Shown one piece after another: positions 6,045 through 12,827 of a stretch of 13,007 nucleotides of DNA (its first letter is position 1; every line of letters starts with the position of its first letter). The position numbers and the translations under genes were made by a program. This DNA comes from Pseudomonadota bacterium (GTDB lineage: Bacteria; Pseudomonadota; Alphaproteobacteria; Rhizobiales; Beijerinckiaceae): assembly GCA_023386115.1 (NCBI GenBank), contig JAEWKL010000925.1, positions 1 to 13,007 on the forward strand, in the 5' to 3' direction. The notes beneath the pieces are model-generated. The model was given only the letters and a program-made list of their open reading frames with translations. It did not search any database and was not told the DNA's origin.

Positions 6045-8276
6045 TCAAGCCCGTATCAGCGGCTCGCTGGCCTCGCCCGACATCAGCACCGGCGATTTGC
6101 GCAGGTGCTGGCCACTCCCACGGACTCGCACGCCGACATGGGTCCAATTCGCTTCGTAGGCCTCCGGCGGCAGACGCAGCCGGAATGCGTGCCGCCCTGC
6201 GCCGATCCGAGCCTTCTCCAGATCCGGCCGGTACTGATCCGCCGCGAACGTGGCCATCACCGTTCCGTCCAGCACAAGCTCCGGAACGGCGGTGTCGTTG
6301 GGCCTGTCCTTCACCCAAGCCCAGCCCGAGATCGCCTCGCGCGACACCGTCTCGAGGTAACCCACGACGGGTGTCCGCTCGACGGGATCGGCGTCCGCGT
6401 CACTGGCATCGAGACCGTAGACCGGCGGCTTGCCGAGTTGGCGGGCCCGCGCGTCGATCCAGGCGCGCACGGCGGCGACCTGCGGCCCTTCCCACCTCAG
6501 AGGACGGTAGGATCCCCCCCGTGTGAAGGCTCTGGTGCGGTCGAGGTCGGAGCCGTCGCCCTCGTAGTTGTCGAAGCGGTCGCGCTGGCCGTCATCAAGG
6601 TAGGTTTCGGCGGCTACGCCCTCGGCCAGCACCATGTCGTGGCTGTCGAGCTCGATGCCGTAGTAGGTGACCTGTCCCGCCTCCACCTGGCGGATGGTCG
6701 ACCCGTTGATGAGCGCCTTGGCCGGCACGAGCACGTCGTCGAAGAAGACGGCGTGGTCGGGCGAGACGAGGAGGTCGCGGCGCGGCAAGCCGGGTGCGAA
6801 GGCTCCCGCAACGATGCGGACGGGCCGCACCTCGGCCGGACGCGTGGCTTTGCGGCAATCGATCGTGCGGTGGCCGATCCACATCACCGCCCTTTCCTCA
6901 CCGGAGATCGTCACCACCCGATCGCCGATCCGCAGATTCTCGACGGCGATCTCGCCGCGGCCCGTCGTGATCTCCGTGCCCGTCACGTAGCATGGGACGG
7001 TCGTGGCGTCCTCGGCCCGGACCAGGTGGGTCTGCTGCGTCTGCATATCCGTCCAGCCGACATACACGGTGTCGCCGAGCGAAAGGGCCTTGAAGGCGGG
7101 GTCCTGCCGTCCCGCCTGCTGCTCACCACTGAGCAGCTGGCTCTGGGCGACGATGGTCCCGGTCGCGTCAAGTGCCGCGAAGCCGACGCCCCGCCCGTCC
7201 GCATCGTGCGTCGACCAAGTATAGGCAACGCCGCCGTTCGTTGGTGCAGCGGCAACGTAGAGGCCGTAGGTCCCGGTCGCGATAGTCTGAGGCGCGCTGC
7301 TCGGATGGCCTGCAAGGTCGAAAGTTTGCGCATGCAGGCTCGTGTTCCATCCGGCATCCCACGCGTAGCCGAACGATCCCTCAAGCCACGAGACGGCGTA
7401 TCCCTCGGCCGTCGCCGTCACCGTCGGTGAGAGCGCGGTGTGTGTCGCGTCGGTGATCAGCTGGTTCTCGCCGATGGGGACCCCATTGGTGTCCAGCAGG
7501 CGGACATGGATTCCATAGGCTTGCGTTCCGGGATCCTGCTCGGACCATGCGACAGCGATCCGACCATCCTGCAGCCGCGTCGAGCTGACGTCCGACACCC
7601 ACCGGATGTACCCCGTCGTCCCGGAGACGGAGTACGTCTCTCCGCTTGGGGCGCCGGACGCAGCGAAGCGCTGAGCCACGAGGCCGCCGCCCGGCGGCTT
7701 CCACAGCATCAACCAGCCCGCGTCCGACAGCGCGACGACATCCTGCACGTGGTACTCGGCGAAGTCGGACTGGGCCCGATAGGTCGCGCCGAGTGGATTG
7801 CCCTGCGCGTCGAAGGCCGTTGCCGCGATCGGGCCCGGGCTGAGGCTCGGGTGCTCCAAGCGTGTGACGACGAAACCACCGCCCACGAGCGGATGGATCT
7901 CGCTGTAGCCGTCATACACCGGCAAAGACATCGTTCCCGCCAAAGACACTGTCTGCCCGACAACGGTTCCGGACGGATTGATGATATTTGCGGAGAACCC
8001 CGCTTCGGTGCCGTACGATACGGCGACGTTTCCGTTCTCGAGCGTATAAAGTGGTGTGCCGAAGGTGTTCGTTGGCGGCTCGCTACCGGTATGTGCGACG
8101 GTGAAAACCGATCCTCTCGAACCATCGGCACTCGTTATTTGTCCAACAATGTTGTAGCCATCCGGACCAGCTTGTGACCAGATGTTGATCAGACTGTCAT
8201 TGCCGATTTTTGCAAACCCACCGAATGAATTAACGGTATCTTGTCTTTCGCTAAAATCAAATTTTGTACCGCTCAT
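6045..8276 (-). CDS. Hint-domain protein with N-terminal eight-repeat propeller-like region
   Basis: The product is 743 aa from ATG 8276. A start at 8309 is rejected because it falls in the predicted -10 box. Residues about 28-422 hold eight repeats spaced 50-56 residues apart, each a beta strand with W or V ('AVAWSEQDP', 'YAVSWLEG', 'VAYTWSTHD') followed by an 'xxxLDxxGxxxG' turn. This suggests a beta-propeller. Residues 429 to about 560 form a Hint_2-type domain: catalytic Cys429 in CYVTGTEITTGRGEIAVENL, then SPDHAV at about 505-510 and YGIELDSHDMVLAEG. There is no terminal Asn-Cys splice junction, so hedgehog-like cleavage at Cys429 is more likely than splicing. Residues about 638-743 (GYLETVSREAISGWAW...QYRPDLEKARIGAGRHAF) are the domain that often follows Hint_2 in these bacteria. 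There is no signal peptide. Partner and role are unknown. Confidence 0.85.
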   Translation of the reverse strand: MSGTKFDFSERQDTVNSFGGFAKIGNDSLINIWSQAGPDGYNIVGQITSADGSRGSVFTVAHTGSEPPTNTFGTPLYTLENGNVAVSYGTEAGFSANIINPSGTVVGQTVSLAGTMSLPVYDGYSEIHPLVGGGFVVTRLEHPSLSPGPIAATAFDAQGNPLGATYRAQSDFAEYHVQDVVALSDAGWLMLWKPPGGGLVAQRFAASGAPSGETYSVSGTTGYIRWVSDVSSTRLQDGRIAVAWSEQDPGTQAYGIHVRLLDTNGVPIGENQLITDATHTALSPTVTATAEGYAVSWLEGSFGYAWDAGWNTSLHAQTFDLAGHPSSAPQTIATGTYGLYVAAAPTNGGVAYTWSTHDADGRGVGFAALDATGTIVAQSQLLSGEQQAGRQDPAFKALSLGDTVYVGWTDMQTQQTHLVRAEDATTVPCYVTGTEITTGRGEIAVENLRIGDRVVTISGEERAVMWIGHRTIDCRKATRPAEVRPVRIVAGAFAPGLPRRDLLVSPDHAVFFDDVLVPAKALINGSTIRQVEAGQVTYYGIELDSHDMVLAEGVAAETYLDDGQRDRFDNYEGDGSDLDRTRAFTRGGSYRPLRWEGPQVAAVRAWIDARARQLGKPPVYGLDASDADADPVERTPVVGYLETVSREAISGWAWVKDRPNDTAVPELVLDGTVMATFAADQYRPDLEKARIGAGRHAFRLRLPPEAYEANWTHVGVRVRGSGQHLRKSPVLMSGEASEPLIRA

Positions 8277-8308
8277 CAAATTTCCCCATTGTCGCGCAAT
8301 TGATTCCA

Positions 8309-8337
8309 ATCTTATCAGTTATGACGCATGGTTGCAA
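8309..8337 (-). promoter_or_regulatory. Predicted sigma70-type promoter of the Hint gene
   Basis: On the minus strand TTGCAA (8332-8337) and TAAGAT (8309-8314) are separated by exactly 17 nt, four of six consensus matches each. The expected start of transcription is near 8302, giving a short leader with GGGGAA just before ATG 8276. The surrounding DNA is clearly more AT-rich than the gene. Confidence 0.5.
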
Positions 8338-8556
8338 CTGTATAAGAAAGCCGCCATGGGAGCGCGATTGCCCCGATCCTGCGATAGCGTAATCAATCGT
8401 CATGCGGCCCCCATGGCCGACGGTGTCGTTGACATGTTTGTTCTTGGAAGGAAGCACGTTGCACATTGTGACTGAATGTCACGCTGCGCCAATGACTTCC
8501 TTGTAGGGACCGCCCCGAGAACAGCCTGCAGCCGCCAAGCTAAATGTCTTCGTTTG

Positions 8557-8637
8557 TCACCCGTTATCCAGTCGCGGGACGTCCCGGCCGATGACGCGGT
8601 CGCTCTCCGGCGCGGCCCGGCCGTTTGCATCCGTCAT
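8557..8637 (-). CDS. Possible micro-ORF coupled to the zinc-protein gene
   Basis: A 26-residue frame starts at ATG 8637, overlapping the TGA of the upstream gene (ATGA), with GAGGG close in front. It ends at TGA 8557-8559. The peptide (MTDANGRAAPESDRVIGRDV and six more) is charged and unrecognised. The overlap is the main support; it may also be the beginning of a truncated gene. The remaining DNA between here and the Hint promoter (8338-8556) shows no other gene. Confidence 0.3.
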   Translation of the reverse strand: MTDANGRAAPESDRVIGRDVPRLDNG

Positions 8638-8915
8638 CCGCCCTCGGCGTGGATCCCCGCATAGTGCGCCTGCATGTCCGTCATCACCGATGCGTCGCGG
8701 CTCCCGCAGGCGGAGCAGTGCACCCGGATCGCAAGATCGGGGGAGGGCAGGTCGTCTGGGATGCGGTCGGTCGCGATGATGACGGTGCAGCGGCGGCTGT
8801 GGCACGAGACGGCCGTGGTGGTCTCGCCCGCGGCCTGGGCGGCCCCGACCATATGCGGCGCGATCTCGCGCGCCTCCTCGTTGTAGGGCCGGCGCGGGTT
8901 GCGGCCACGCCTCAC
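8634..8915 (-). CDS. Small zinc-binding hypothetical protein
   Basis: Start GTG 8915 overlaps a TGA that ends an upstream frame (GTGA), with GGGG/GAGGA in front, giving 93 aa. The frame stays open further upstream, but that part is IS630 transposase and junction sequence. The protein has CHSRRC followed by RIPDDLPSPDLAIRVHCSACGSR and a C-terminal DMQAHYAGIH. Two Cys pairs plus His suggest a zinc knuckle. The 'RIPxDLPxPDIALRxRCSACGS' pattern is familiar from short alphaproteobacterial proteins of unknown role, often in prophage or accessory regions. Confidence 0.65.
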   Translation of the reverse strand: MRRGRNPRRPYNEEAREIAPHMVGAAQAAGETTTAVSCHSRRCTVIIATDRIPDDLPSPDLAIRVHCSACGSRDASVMTDMQAHYAGIHAEGG

Positions 8916-8961
8916 TCCTCGCCCCGGCCGTTCATCGCCACGAAGTCGCGCGCCCGGACAA
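8912..8961 (-). pseudogene. 3' end of a gene cut by the IS630 remnant
   Basis: Just before the zinc-protein gene, a separate frame reads LVRARDFVAMNGRGEE and stops at TGA 8912-8914, overlapping the GTG 8915. It has no start here. The transposase reading begins immediately upstream (junction about 8941-8963), so the rest of the gene seems to have been displaced. The conserved-looking GTGA overlap suggests that this was the gene preceding the zinc protein in an operon. Confidence 0.35.
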
Positions 8962-9202
8962 GGTTCGTCCAGCAGCCCGTCTGCGCGCTGACGAGCGAAG
9001 CCCTCGCGCCACTTGCCGACCGTGTGCTTGCCGGTGGCGAGTTCCGCCGCGATGGCGGTGTTGCTCAGCCCATGGGCGGCCAGCAGCACGATTCCGGCCC
9101 GCAAGGCCAGACCTCGAGCGGTTTTGCGGCGGCGAGCCAGCTCTCGCGCTCGGCTCGGTTCTCGACGCTCAGCTCGATTATAGGGGGCACGCGGCAGGTC
9201 AT
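8940..9202 (-). pseudogene. IS630-family transposase, N-terminal fragment
   Basis: ATG 9202 opens TCRVPPIIELSVENRAERES, and after a one-base loss at about 9150 the next frame continues ARRRKTARGLALRAGIVLLA, then AAHGLSNTAIAAELATGKHT and VGKWREGFARQRADGLLDEP. This is the helix-turn-helix N-terminus of IS630 transposases, which usually continue 'RPGAPR' into a DDE domain. The DDE part is missing: at about 8940-8963 the sequence changes to other genes. The element is therefore frameshifted and truncated, and it cannot move itself. Its outer end is probably in 9210-9275, but no inverted-repeat partner remains to prove it. Confidence 0.75.
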
Positions 9203-9310
9203 CCGCGCCTCCTTGCAGGCTCACCGCTTTGACATAACCGTCAGGCGCAGGACACCAAAATGGCCAGCATTATCTAACGCAAGATCGCTTCCGTTGGAGC
9301 GGTTAAGGGA

Positions 9311-10633
9311 TCAGCAGCGGGTGACGATGCCCTTTGTCACCTGGAAGTGGCTCGTCGGCGGCCCGGAGCAGGAGACACCGGCGACGTTGCCCGAGCCGGT
9401 CGCGCTGACGATGAAGCCGGAGGCGTATTGCTGGCCCCTCGCATCGACCTGCCAAGCCTCACTCGATCCTGTGCTCATGGTCATGACGCCCGCAACGGCG
9501 GAATAGGAGAAGCAAAAGTCGTTGTCCTTGATGCACACCTTCGCACCGGCCGGCACGAGAATGGCGTGCTCCAAACCCCTGTCGTTCGTCATGTTGATGC
9601 CCACTCGATGACCTCCGCCGATACTGATCGAGGTATCGGACCAAGTGTTCAGGATGACATCACTGTCACGTGTGATCGGGGCGTCGGGGTTGTCCGTCAT
9701 CAGCAGGCCGCTGCCGACTGCGTTGTTGCTCCATTTGCAGTCCGCGTTGGTGACGGTGCCGATGTTCTTTCGCAAGGTAAGGGAGGCGGCCGACTGCACC
9801 GACGCCACGCGGTAACGGGTGCCGGCAATCGTGATGGTGCTAGTATCGCCCACGCTATAGCTCGACGCCGAGCTGGTCGCAGTCACGGACGCACCAGACA
9901 CCGAACATTTATGCTTGTAAGTGTTAGCCCCTTGGCTGTTGATGAGGATATCGTAATCCGCCGGATAGCTACTCAGATACGAGTGCCAGGACTGGACATG
10001 GAAGCAGCCGCTTCTATTTTTTGCATCAGGGGCGCAGGCCGGGTTGTTCTGGTGGTAGTCGAGTTCTTCGCCGACGACGAAACTCGGTTTTTTGCCTTCG
10101 TCAGCGATGTCGAGGTTCAGACCCCACATCGAGCCCGGGTCGGTTCCCGCGCCGGGTCGGGAGCGGGCGGAGACTTGGACGCCCACCTTCTGGGCCGAAT
10201 TGCCGGACGGCAAGCCGGCGCGGCCCGCAGAGGCGTCGAGGTTGACGAAGACGCCGACCTCGGGAAGCGCCTGCTTGTCCATGGCCGCCTGCAGCAAGAG
10301 GAAAGCTCTGCCAGCCATCGCCAGATTGGGCGTTGCGAACTGTCCCCGGGGCTCGTTCGCATCCGCTCCTGAGACTGCAATGATCGGAATTTCCGATTTG
10401 CCCGAGGCGTACACACCGGAGCAGCTTAACCGCCACGTGAGAAAGGACGGCGAGGCATAATGCCCGCTCAGCGGAGTGCAGCCCGACGGCGTCAGCGTGA
10501 CCCGACCGCCGACATCGAGCTTGTCGAGATCGAGGCCGCCGTAGCGCCCCGCTCTGTCTGGCTCAAAGGCGAGTGCCGGCGATCCGGCGAGGGCGGCCAG
10601 CGCGATCAGCGCGGGGAGAGTGGAACGCAGCAT
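9311..10633 (-). CDS. Secreted protein with phage tail-fibre-like sequence
   Basis: The product is 440 aa from ATG 10633 (GAGG 5-6 nt upstream). This start gives a clean signal peptide, LRSTLPALIALAALAGSPALA, with cleavage expected near residue 22; an in-frame extension to 10765 would bury it. The body has Cys residues that could form disulfides. Several stretches recall phage tail-fibre or adhesin domains: MWGLNLDIAD...ELDYHQNN, the strand pair GDTSTITIAGTRYRVASV / SAASLTLRKN, and a C-terminus GNVAVGSCSG-like element ending in VTKGIVTRC, close to the 'V..GIVTHC' ending of many alphaproteobacterial phage tail proteins. No catalytic motif is seen. It is probably an exported surface protein derived from phage; the function is open. 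Confidence 0.65.
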   Translation of the reverse strand: MLRSTLPALIALAALAGSPALAFEPDRAGRYGGLDLDKLDVGGRVTLTPSGCTPLSGHYASPSFLTWRLSCSGVYASGKSEIPIIAVSGADANEPRGQFATPNLAMAGRAFLLLQAAMDKQALPEVGVFVNLDASAGRAGLPSGNSAQKVGVQVSARSRPGAGTDPGSMWGLNLDIADEGKKPSFVVGEELDYHQNNPACAPDAKNRSGCFHVQSWHSYLSSYPADYDILINSQGANTYKHKCSVSGASVTATSSASSYSVGDTSTITIAGTRYRVASVQSAASLTLRKNIGTVTNADCKWSNNAVGSGLLMTDNPDAPITRDSDVILNTWSDTSISIGGGHRVGINMTNDRGLEHAILVPAGAKVCIKDNDFCFSYSAVAGVMTMSTGSSEAWQVDARGQQYASGFIVSATGSGNVAGVSCSGPPTSHFQVTKGIVTRC

Positions 10634-11025
10634 TAGCACCTCATGACAGCGAGAGGAGATCGGCCCCGCGCCATATGGCGCCGGTCGGAATCGGAGACAG
10701 GAGGGGAGCGCCGGCATCGCAGCGGCTCGCCGAGGCAGGACCGCGGCGCCGGGAGCGCGGAGCAAGGGCGCGCCCGTCGGGGACAGGCCGGATCAGCCCG
10801 GCCTCGAACGGGTCCGTCGTGGCGAGGTCTTCCCAGGCCGGCCACCATGTGGCGCGCTCACGGGAGCGCTCGCGGAGCCGATCGGCATGGTGCACTCCGC
10901 TTTCGCCTAAAGTGCACACATTTGAAGCGCATTCCGAGCCCTTTGTAAGGGAACCTGTCTGAGGCTAATCGCTTGGTTTTATACCGGCGATTGCATCAGG
11001 GGGGCCAGCAGGTCCAAGGTGTCCC
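10634..11025. promoter_or_regulatory. Divergent non-coding region with a 7-bp inverted repeat
   Basis: About 390 bases separate the leftward secreted protein and the rightward DUF6894-type gene. No convincing coding frame is present. The only structure I see is GTGCACT (10890-10896) and AGTGCAC (10911-10917), a perfect 7-bp inverted repeat with a 14-nt spacer, about 110 nt before the rightward start. It may be an operator. Part of the left side is very GC-rich and low in complexity. Confidence 0.3.
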
Positions 11026-11265
11026 GTGCCTCGTTACTACTTCGACATTCACGATAATTCTTGGTGGGAGGATGAGAATGGGATTGATTGCTCAAACTTA
11101 AACGAAGCCATATTGCACGCTAAACGGACTCTTCCAGAAATAGCTTTAGACAAAATCCCGCCCAACGGTGACTGTCACACGGTGTCAGTACTGATCAGCG
11201 ATGAGGGCAAACGGCCGGTTTATGCGGCCACCCTGTCGTTCAACGGACTCGTCCTTGGTCGCTGA
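11026..11265 (+). CDS. DUF6894-type small protein
   Basis: The product is 79 aa from GTG 11026, with AAGGTG 6 nt upstream. The opening PRYYFDIHDNSWWEDENGID is the hallmark of the DUF6894 family, small proteins numerous in Methylobacterium and Bradyrhizobium. The middle helix (LNEAILHAKRTLPEIALDKI) and the strands near VSVLISDEGKRPVYAATLSF also fit. Length matches the family. The biochemical role of the family is unknown. The gene is noticeably lower in GC than its neighbours, with codons such as ATA, TTA and AAT, which suggests a separate origin or weak expression. Confidence 0.85.
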   Translation: MPRYYFDIHDNSWWEDENGIDCSNLNEAILHAKRTLPEIALDKIPPNGDCHTVSVLISDEGKRPVYAATLSFNGLVLGR

Positions 11266-11268
11266 GGC

Positions 11269-11363
11269 TCATCCGACCGGCGCCGGCAGGATCGCCGTCT
11301 GCAGCGCCGTGCGCATCTCGGCATCGGAGACGATTCGACGATGAAGTCGTCGCTGTGGGTCAT
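11269..11363 (-). pseudogene. Decayed micro-ORF with a good ribosome binding site
   Basis: ATG 11363 follows GAGGAGA at good spacing and opens MTHSDDFIV, then becomes Arg/Cys-rich. A neighbouring frame reads RIVSDAEMRTALQTAILPAP and VG before TGA 11269-11271. Joined, they would give a peptide of about 31 residues, one base short of a whole frame. It could be a tiny gene or the two ends of a larger deleted one. The product is not recognised. The 200 bases to its right (11364-11563) show no gene. Confidence 0.3.
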
Positions 11364-11563
11364 GGCGCGTCTCCTCTTCCGCCAATCGAAGCGAAGCTCA
11401 GGGAGTCAAGCCCCAGGACCGGAAGCCGCCGCGTCGGACAGGAGGCCGCAGGCGAGCCGTTGCCGGCCGGCGCTCGAGCTGACACCCTGCCGGCCTGGGA
11501 GACGCGCCCCTCGACTCCTCACGCAGCGCGTCAACATGTGGCGAACCACAAGCGGACGGGCTG

Positions 11564-11956
11564 TCACGACTTCGTTTTGTTGCTGTCATGCTCGTTGTTG
11601 GCTGCCTCGATCGCTGCACCGTTGTCGAGTGCCCACGCGCAGAGCGCCTCGAAGGGCTGGCGCAGCGAATGACCAAGCGGGGTAATCGCGTATTCGACGC
11701 CGATCGGTGTGGTCGGCAGCACGGTCCGGGTGACCAGACCGTTCCGCTCCAGCCGCTTCAGCGCGTCCGCCAGCGCCTTGTGCGTGATGCCGTCGAGCCG
11801 CCGCTTGATCGCGTTGAACCGTGACGGTCGCGGGCACAACACCGTGAGGATCAGGATCGTCCACTTGTCGGCGATCTTGTCCAGCACCGGGCGGACCCGC
11901 GCCATGTTGGCGAGCGCGCACGCGGCCGCCCTGTCGAGATCGGTATCGTCGGCCAT
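11564..11956 (-). CDS. HxlR-family winged-helix transcriptional regulator
   Basis: The product is 130 aa. The family signature is the N-terminal Cys followed by 'D K W T I L I L' (C13; LDKIADKWTILILTVL) and a winged helix over about 43-95: FNAIKRRLDGITHKALADAL, KRLERNGLVTRTV, then the wing IGVEYAITPLG. HxlR/YodB/HypR proteins bind palindromic DNA as dimers, and several sense electrophiles, quinones or disulfide stress through the Cys near the N-terminus; C13 is in that position (others at 41 and 106). The gene is divergent from an SDR oxidoreductase, the usual target arrangement, with a palindrome between them. ATG 11956 has only a weak AGG upstream. Confidence 0.88.
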   Translation of the reverse strand: MADDTDLDRAAACALANMARVRPVLDKIADKWTILILTVLCPRPSRFNAIKRRLDGITHKALADALKRLERNGLVTRTVLPTTPIGVEYAITPLGHSLRQPFEALCAWALDNGAAIEAANNEHDSNKTKS

Positions 11957-11980
11957 ATCTAGGATAACCTAAGTGCGTTC

Positions 11981-12008
11981 TTGATAGCAGATACACGCTG
12001 TGTATCTC
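11981..12008 (+). promoter_or_regulatory. Predicted SDR promoter
   Basis: TTGATA (11981-11986) and TATCTC (12003-12008) are 16 nt apart and lie 30 nt before the SDR start. AAGGGA at 12026-12031 is the ribosome binding site for ATG 12039. A palindrome fills the spacer and the -10 box, so a bound regulator would block the polymerase. Confidence 0.45.
11989..12007. promoter_or_regulatory. Perfect palindrome, likely HxlR operator
   Basis: AGATACAC-GCT-GTGTATCT is an exact inverted repeat with 8-bp arms and a 3-bp centre, in the 82-nt gap between the divergent hxlR-type and SDR genes. It overlaps the predicted -10 box of the SDR. A dimeric winged-helix repressor encoded next door is the natural ligand. 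Confidence 0.7.
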
Positions 12009-12038
12009 TCGTCGCGTCACAGATAAAGGGACGCCGCG

Positions 12039-12770
12039 ATGGCCAGCATGGTGGACAAGGTTGCGCTCGTGGTCGGCGGGGCAAAGGGCATCGGGCTCGC
12101 GATCGCCGAGCGGCTGGCGAACGAGGGTGCGTCGGTCACCCTCACCGGGCGGCGTGCCGACGAGGTTGAGGCTGCCGCTGCGAGGATCGGTCTGGGCGCG
12201 CGTGGTCTCGTCGCGGACGCGGCCCTACGAGACGATGTGCATCGCGTCGTGGCGACGGTGCGGGAGACACATGGCCGGATCGATGCGCTGGTGCTGAATG
12301 CAGGCATCTCTGAACCGGCGACCTTGCGCGATTCGACGCCCGAGCATTTCGACCGGCATTTTGCAGTCAACGTCCGTGGGACGGTCTTCGGGTTGCAGGC
12401 GGCGCTGGGCGCGATGGCGCGGGGTGGGTCCGTCGTGCTGGTGGGCTCGATCGCCGACGCCGCAGGCATCACGCCCTACGGAACTTACGCCGCCACGAAA
12501 GCGGCCCTGCGTTCCTACGCGCGCACATGGACAGCGGAACTGGCCCCGCAGGGCATCCGCGTGAACGTGGTGGCCCCCGGCCCGACGGATACCGCCATGA
12601 TGGCGCGCGTGCCGGAGGAGGCGCGGGCCGCGCTGATCGCGCCGATCCCGCTCGGCCGTATGGCACGTCCTGAGGAGGTGGCGGCGGCCACGCTGTTCCT
12701 GCTGAGCGACGAGGCGAGCTTCGTCGCGGGGGCCGAACTGTGCGTCGATGGCGGGATGCGCCAAGTCTAG
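12039..12770 (+). CDS. Short-chain dehydrogenase/reductase (SDR, classical type)
   Basis: The product is 243 aa, a normal classical SDR length. It has the cofactor loop GGAKGIG (13-19), NAG (87-89), catalytic S137, Y150 and K154 (VGSIAD...YAATK), the APGPTDT segment (179-185) and the C-terminal CVDGGM (235-240). Arg38-Arg39 after the second strand (TGRRADE) suggests preference for NADP(H), an inference from family knowledge. It should be a cytosolic oxidoreductase acting on a carbonyl or alcohol; the substrate cannot be told. The divergent HxlR regulator and operator suggest induction by an electrophilic or quinone-like compound. ATG 12039 has AAGGGA in front; ATG 12048 is a weaker alternative. 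Confidence 0.9.
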   Translation: MASMVDKVALVVGGAKGIGLAIAERLANEGASVTLTGRRADEVEAAAARIGLGARGLVADAALRDDVHRVVATVRETHGRIDALVLNAGISEPATLRDSTPEHFDRHFAVNVRGTVFGLQAALGAMARGGSVVLVGSIADAAGITPYGTYAATKAALRSYARTWTAELAPQGIRVNVVAPGPTDTAMMARVPEEARAALIAPIPLGRMARPEEVAAATLFLLSDEASFVAGAELCVDGGMRQV

Positions 12771-12794
12771 CTGATCGAGAGCGATCTCATCGCG

Positions 12795-12827
12795 TCCGCT
12801 TCGGCTGGTTCGCATCCCCGAAGCGGA
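12795..12827 (+). terminator. Hairpin after the SDR gene, possible terminator
   Basis: TCCGCTTCGG (12795-12804) and CCGAAGCGGA (12818-12827) are perfect 10-bp complements with a 13-nt loop, 25 nt after the SDR stop. There is no T run after it, so it is not a standard intrinsic terminator, but it may terminate or stabilise the transcript. Confidence 0.4.

Noticed and set aside
5331..7430. Long plus-strand frame of 699 codons
   Set aside because: Only its part from 5442 to about 5850 looks like a protein. The rest lies opposite the Hint gene, is Arg/Pro/His-rich, and passes through a strong terminator at 5978-6010.
9347..10372. Plus-strand frame of 341 codons opposite the secreted-protein gene
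   Set aside because: The minus strand has the signal peptide, ribosome binding site and tail-fibre-like motifs; this frame is its shadow.
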